Positions 54,757-58,198 of a DNA stretch of 58,198 bases are shown here, piece after piece. A program made the position numbers and the translations under genes. Under the pieces are notes generated by a model, which worked only from the letters and a program-made list of their open reading frames with translations, made no database searches and was not told the DNA's origin. Position 1 is the stretch's first letter; the number at the start of each line of letters is the position of its first letter. Source of the stretch: an uncultured Planctomycetaceae bacterium (GTDB taxonomy: Bacteria > Planctomycetota > Planctomycetia > Planctomycetales > Planctomycetaceae); the NCBI GenBank assembly GCA_903871805.1, contig CAIQIE010000358.1, positions 1-58,198 of the forward strand. Reading direction: 5' to 3'.

Positions 54757-55509
54757 ATGGCAGGAGAGACCGAGTTCGATCTGCGTTTTCGGCTCTTTAA
54801 TATCCCCGTTCGAGTGCATCCGATGTTCTGGCTGTCGTCAGCCTTCATGGTCTGGGATGGCGAAAGTCCCGTCAGAACATTTCTGGGTGTGCTGTGCCTG
54901 TTCATTTCTGTTCTGGTTCACGAACTGGGACACGCTGTGGTGATTCGTCGCTTCGGTTTTTCGTCGGAAATTGTGCTGTATCTGTTCTGCGGGTACGCGA
55001 CGTCTTCCCATTTTCCGTTTCGAAAAGCCATCGCCGTTTCCGTCGCCGGTCCAGCCGCTGGTCTGCTTCTGGGAGCTCTCGTCTACATGGTCGGTCGTTT
55101 TGGACTTCTGGAAAGTTTTGCCGGGTTTTCCGAAGTCTTCTACTTCTGGCAAATGATGATTTTCGCGGGCCTGATCGTCAATCTTCTGAATCTCGTTCCC
55201 TGTCTGCCTCTGGATGGCGGTCAAATCATGGCTGCACTGGTTCGCCAGTTCGGACCCCGAGGTCGAGATAATAGCGAACTAATTCTGAGAATCTCGATCG
55301 CTGTTTCAGGGGCGGTCGCTCTATGGGCCGCATGGTGCTCCAACCATAACAAACCCTTTTTTCCAGTCTGGATGTTTCAAATGCTGCCCGCCAAAGATGG
55401 GCGATTGTTGTTTGCGCTGCAGCCCGATCCGTCCTTTGAAGTTTTCTTCATGGGCTACCTGTGCGCTACATCAATTATGGAATTGAATCGCTACCGCTCG
55501 TGGCGCTGA
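54757..55509 (+). CDS. M50-family site-2 metalloprotease (membrane)
   Basis: The ATG at 54757 is chosen for its GAGGAA site and the family N-terminus MAGETEFDLRFRLFNIPVRV; the frame is open 60 codons upstream, with an implausible Cys/His-rich lead. The 250-residue protein has the zinc motif HELGH (His55, Glu56, His59) in the first helix and the second ligand region NLVPCLPLDGGQIM (Asp153), as in M50 enzymes (NxxPxxPLDGG). About five to six transmembrane helices are seen. It would cut transmembrane substrates, such as anti-sigma factors or signal remnants. Its C-terminus lies 39 bases from the convergent ceramidase-like gene. Confidence 0.92.
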   Translation: MAGETEFDLRFRLFNIPVRVHPMFWLSSAFMVWDGESPVRTFLGVLCLFISVLVHELGHAVVIRRFGFSSEIVLYLFCGYATSSHFPFRKAIAVSVAGPAAGLLLGALVYMVGRFGLLESFAGFSEVFYFWQMMIFAGLIVNLLNLVPCLPLDGGQIMAALVRQFGPRGRDNSELILRISIAVSGAVALWAAWCSNHNKPFFPVWMFQMLPAKDGRLLFALQPDPSFEVFFMGYLCATSIMELNRYRSWR

Positions 55510-55548
55510 ACACTGTCAATTGTTGCCCCGGAAACGAAGGCGCTGTCG

Positions 55549-57672
55549 CTACAGACCAGCTGTCAGTAACAGCTTTCGAATGTCAGCTTCGCTCAGCACT
55601 CCCCTGAAGATCGCGATCTCATCCAGCCGACCCTCCCAGTTACTGCTGTTGTCACTGCGACCCCCTAAAAACAACTGATCAATCGCGACCTGCCGAGCTT
55701 TACCCTCCAGTTCCAGATTGCCATTCAAATACGCACGAACAGTTTCTCCGTCACGAACCAGAGCCACGTGATTCCAGGTCCAGCGGGCGATCATCGTTCG
55801 GCCGGCTAGTTGCCCCGCCGAATCACTGCCACTCTGGAAAATCAGTTTCCCCGAGTGCCCTGACGTCCCGCCAATTCCCAGATGTTCACCAAAACTGCTC
55901 AGACCATGGTCGTGGTCACGAGAATACATCCAGCCGGAAACCTCGCGACTGTTATCCGGCATGCCGTTCCAGATCCAGAGGCATATGGAATACTGCGAAC
56001 TGAGGTCTTCAAGTTGTGCGGATAAGCGACCCCCGACAAACTGCGGGCAACGATTCACACTCATCGGCCCACAGAATGCCGCAGATCCCGGTCCCTCAAG
56101 ATAATAGGTAATCCCCGGTTCAAGATGCCCATGCCGGTGATGCCCGCTGGAGTCCCGTGCCAGAGGACCATCAAATTCATTCAAACGCCACCACGCCGCC
56201 GGCCTGAGACTGCGGATCGCCTCCGATGCGACTCCCTCCGGAACATTCAATGATCGCCGCGACTGTCCAGTGACACGCTCCAGCAGCCGAATGCCCGCCT
56301 GAGCAATCTTCGGTTCCGCAGAAACTTCCAGACCTGCTGATCGTGCTTCCCACGTGTTGTAACCACCAAACGCGTGCTGCTCCGGAGGAGGTATGTAACC
56401 GTCTCCACCGTTCGCAAGCTCGATGACCATTGTGTTACGAAGCGGACTTGCCGCCTTGATCTTCAATCCCGTGACTGCATACGTCTCATTAGGAGTCGTC
56501 GCGATTGCAATGTCACCAATTCGTAGCGCCTGAACCACAACTTCTGTCGCCTGAGCATCGTGCAGAAACTGCTGCTCCCGCGCATAGACTTCCACCTGGT
56601 CTTTGGGCAACCGATCGACCATCTCCTTCAGAATCCTCTGCGACCACTCCAGTCGCTGTCTGTCCGGCACGCGATAGTTCAGCGTCATGCGCTCTTCAGC
56701 CATCGCGATTTTCAAATCAGATTGATACTTCACATCCTTCAGGGCCGCAAACGCCAGCTCTGCAAGTCCTTCACTGTAATCCTCAATCTTCAGTTCGGGA
56801 TTCCATGTCTCCGGCTTCGTATAGTCCCGTCGCCAGATATCGCCACTGCATCCGTGAGACATCATGGCGACAAAATCACCGTCAGACGACACACGCCGTT
56901 TTAAGGCGTCAGAAAACAGCCCAAAATAATCAGCACTGATGTCGCTGTCCCCGAAATAATGCATGGAAAAATTCGCCAGCACAGCCATCGGCCGTCCATC
57001 CATCGTCCGAACCGAAATCAGCGATAACTCCGGATCTTCCGGGCCCGCTTCTCCTGTGACGTCGTCCCAGTTCGCTCCGGCATGCATATTCGCACGCACA
57101 GTCTTATTGCCAAATGGGTCTTCCACAATTCGATCCGGACGCCGTATCCACTGCCGCACGGCCGTGTAGTCCGGCGCCTGCGTTCGGGCAAATCCAACCT
57201 CGGCCGGCACAGGTTTTGACGTGGCCTGTCGAATGACTTCCACAAGGCGATCTCTCAAATACGGTACGTAGTCAGAATCCGCATCCGTCCCAAGACAACC
57301 CATGGATGCAGGAGCCGAATGGGCGTGTGTCGCCGAAATCAGAATCTGGCTGGCTGGGATTCCTGTCTGCAGGGCCGCAAGGGCCTTCACGTCGTCCAGC
57401 AGCACTCGACCCATCATGCAACTGTCAACAATCACAATGACCAGACGAGTCTCCCCGTCAGAGAAGGCAAGGGCACGTGCGTAGACCCGAGTCCGTATCT
57501 TTTCCAGACTACGGCTGGTCATGCCACCATTCACCAGAACAGGAAGCTTCTCCGGCGTGATATCCACCACCGCGGTTCCCGCCAGTAACTGTCCACCCTG
57601 GACATGTCGCATATCCGCCAATGCCATGAACAACATCAGCAGCGGTATGATCACATTGTACGCTCTGAACAT
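55549..57672 (-). CDS. Secreted neutral ceramidase-like protein with C-terminal LamG domain
   Basis: The 707-residue product has a signal peptide (VIIPLLMLFMALADMRHVQG) and a neutral/alkaline ceramidase-like N-terminal domain: LAGTAVVDITPEKLPVLVNG, ISATHAHSAPASMGCLG (the zinc and Ser region), LANFSMHYFGDSDISADYFG, MSHGCSGDIWRRDY, and IATTPNETYAVTGLKI. Planctomycetes hold many such proteins, and few have been tested on ceramide. A Concanavalin A/LamG-type domain follows (about 490-700), with AAWWRLNEFDGPLARDSSGH and WNHVALVRDGETVRAYLNG, usual for carbohydrate binding. No substrate is assigned. It is transcribed alone and divergent from nothing close. Confidence 0.85.
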   Translation of the reverse strand: MFRAYNVIIPLLMLFMALADMRHVQGGQLLAGTAVVDITPEKLPVLVNGGMTSRSLEKIRTRVYARALAFSDGETRLVIVIVDSCMMGRVLLDDVKALAALQTGIPASQILISATHAHSAPASMGCLGTDADSDYVPYLRDRLVEVIRQATSKPVPAEVGFARTQAPDYTAVRQWIRRPDRIVEDPFGNKTVRANMHAGANWDDVTGEAGPEDPELSLISVRTMDGRPMAVLANFSMHYFGDSDISADYFGLFSDALKRRVSSDGDFVAMMSHGCSGDIWRRDYTKPETWNPELKIEDYSEGLAELAFAALKDVKYQSDLKIAMAEERMTLNYRVPDRQRLEWSQRILKEMVDRLPKDQVEVYAREQQFLHDAQATEVVVQALRIGDIAIATTPNETYAVTGLKIKAASPLRNTMVIELANGGDGYIPPPEQHAFGGYNTWEARSAGLEVSAEPKIAQAGIRLLERVTGQSRRSLNVPEGVASEAIRSLRPAAWWRLNEFDGPLARDSSGHHRHGHLEPGITYYLEGPGSAAFCGPMSVNRCPQFVGGRLSAQLEDLSSQYSICLWIWNGMPDNSREVSGWMYSRDHDHGLSSFGEHLGIGGTSGHSGKLIFQSGSDSAGQLAGRTMIARWTWNHVALVRDGETVRAYLNGNLELEGKARQVAIDQLFLGGRSDNSSNWEGRLDEIAIFRGVLSEADIRKLLLTAGL

Positions 57673-57933
57673 TTGCTGGTTCCTCTGGTCAGTGCCTGAA
57701 GCCTGTTTGTTGCATCATAGCTCGCTGACCGCTGTCTTCTCCAGCCACTCCCGTCAACACCATCCCCACTCTCTTTAAACAAGACTCAAACTTTTCCAAT
57801 GGCGACTCGCCCACGGCACTGCCTACGATCTTCTCCGCACAGATGTCTCAGGGAGACGTCAGAGACCTGCTCCCGGAAATTATGAGCCGCCATCGAACGT
57901 GGCGCCGCAATGGTCCAGCTCATCCTGTGTCCG

Positions 57934-58198
57934 TCAGAGAGAACGCTGACTTACGTTCAGATTTGTCAGGCGAGAAATCTGTTCATCAGCCATAGACGGA
58001 TCATCCGCGAATTGCCGAATGTCCCAGAGATCCGCAAAGACCCGGCCTCGCCCCCAGCTCAGTGCCTCGCTCACAACATGCTCCAGTGATGAAAGTCTGG
58101 GTGGAGCATACTCCTGACGCGAAGCCAGCTGCTCCATGATCCCATTTCCCTGGCGAACCGGGATGACCGAACAGACCGAGGCACCGCAGTTAAAGGCA
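57934..58198 (-). CDS. C-terminal fragment of unidentified protein, cut by window edge
   Basis: A frame open from the right edge ends at 57934, giving at least 88 residues. Its first part reads AFNCGASVCSVIPVRQGNG, upstream of the internal Met at 58135-58137, so the true start is outside. It continues LEHVVSEALSWGRGRVFADL and ends LTNLNVSQRSL. The RVFADLWDIRQFA segment and the closing NLNVSQ call to mind the end of some COG1244-type radical SAM proteins, but this is memory and not a firm match. I cannot name it. The 260 bases before the ceramidase-like start are non-coding. Confidence 0.55.
   Translation of the reverse strand, partial: AFNCGASVCSVIPVRQGNGIMEQLASRQEYAPPRLSSLEHVVSEALSWGRGRVFADLWDIRQFADDPSMADEQISRLTNLNVSQRSL

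Overview
The window looks like chromosomal DNA from a planctomycete. The gene content fits that phylum: a DUF1598-type secreted protein, a BNR-repeat protein, a ceramidase-like protein fused to a LamG domain, a PQQ-type sugar dehydrogenase fused to a cytochrome c region, a SUMF1-domain protein, and EF-hands on efflux components. Genes are in short operons separated by long non-coding gaps of 300-1,600 bases. Lipid A genes (lpxI, lpxD) show a Gram-negative-type outer membrane. No rRNA, tRNA, CRISPR array or complete insertion sequence was recognised.

Layout. 0-7.5 kb (mostly minus strand): the 5' part of a REP-associated tyrosine transposase running off the left edge, a REP-like palindromic and tandem repeat, a MerA-like flavin disulfide oxidoreductase, a decayed methylglyoxal synthase gene (plus strand), a SUMF1-domain protein, a secreted alpha/beta hydrolase and a CDF metal transporter. 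7.8-9.7 kb: a MoxR ATPase and DUF58 protein pair. 10.5-12.5 kb: a two-gene RloA/RloB (AbiL-like) module, the best candidate for phage defence. 12.7-19.1 kb: a secreted STN-like protein, an Hsp70 homologue with a zinc ribbon, a BNR protein and an AbgT transporter. 19.7-28.2 kb (plus strand): low-molecular-weight phosphatase, rpiB, gcvH, gcvPA, gcvPB, an orphan RbsA-like ATPase, a SirB1-type protein and a Bcp peroxiredoxin. 28.3-29.8 kb has no gene and carries a direct duplication of about 250 bases.

29.8-33.2 kb (minus): DUF1598 protein, LPG-synthase-type membrane protein, two-CBS protein. 33.8-42.4 kb (plus): an NMT1/SsuA-like lipoprotein, then a TolC-HlyD-ABC ATPase-MacB-type permease efflux operon whose first two proteins carry EF-hand loops. 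42.8-49.1 kb (minus): mutL, a secreted barrel-like protein, lpxI, lpxD. 49.9-51.2 kb: a secreted, cysteine-rich, HEAT-like protein with internal repeats and a strong terminator. 51.2-58.2 kb: PQQ dehydrogenase/cytochrome c, an unknown membrane protein, an M50 protease, a ceramidase-like/LamG protein and a truncated C-terminal fragment at the right edge.

The clearest functional units are glycine decarboxylation (H, P1, P2, with no T protein in the window), lipid A acylation and hydrolysis (LpxD, LpxI), tripartite export, and the RloA/RloB pair. Assignments rest on motifs read by eye; no database search was run.
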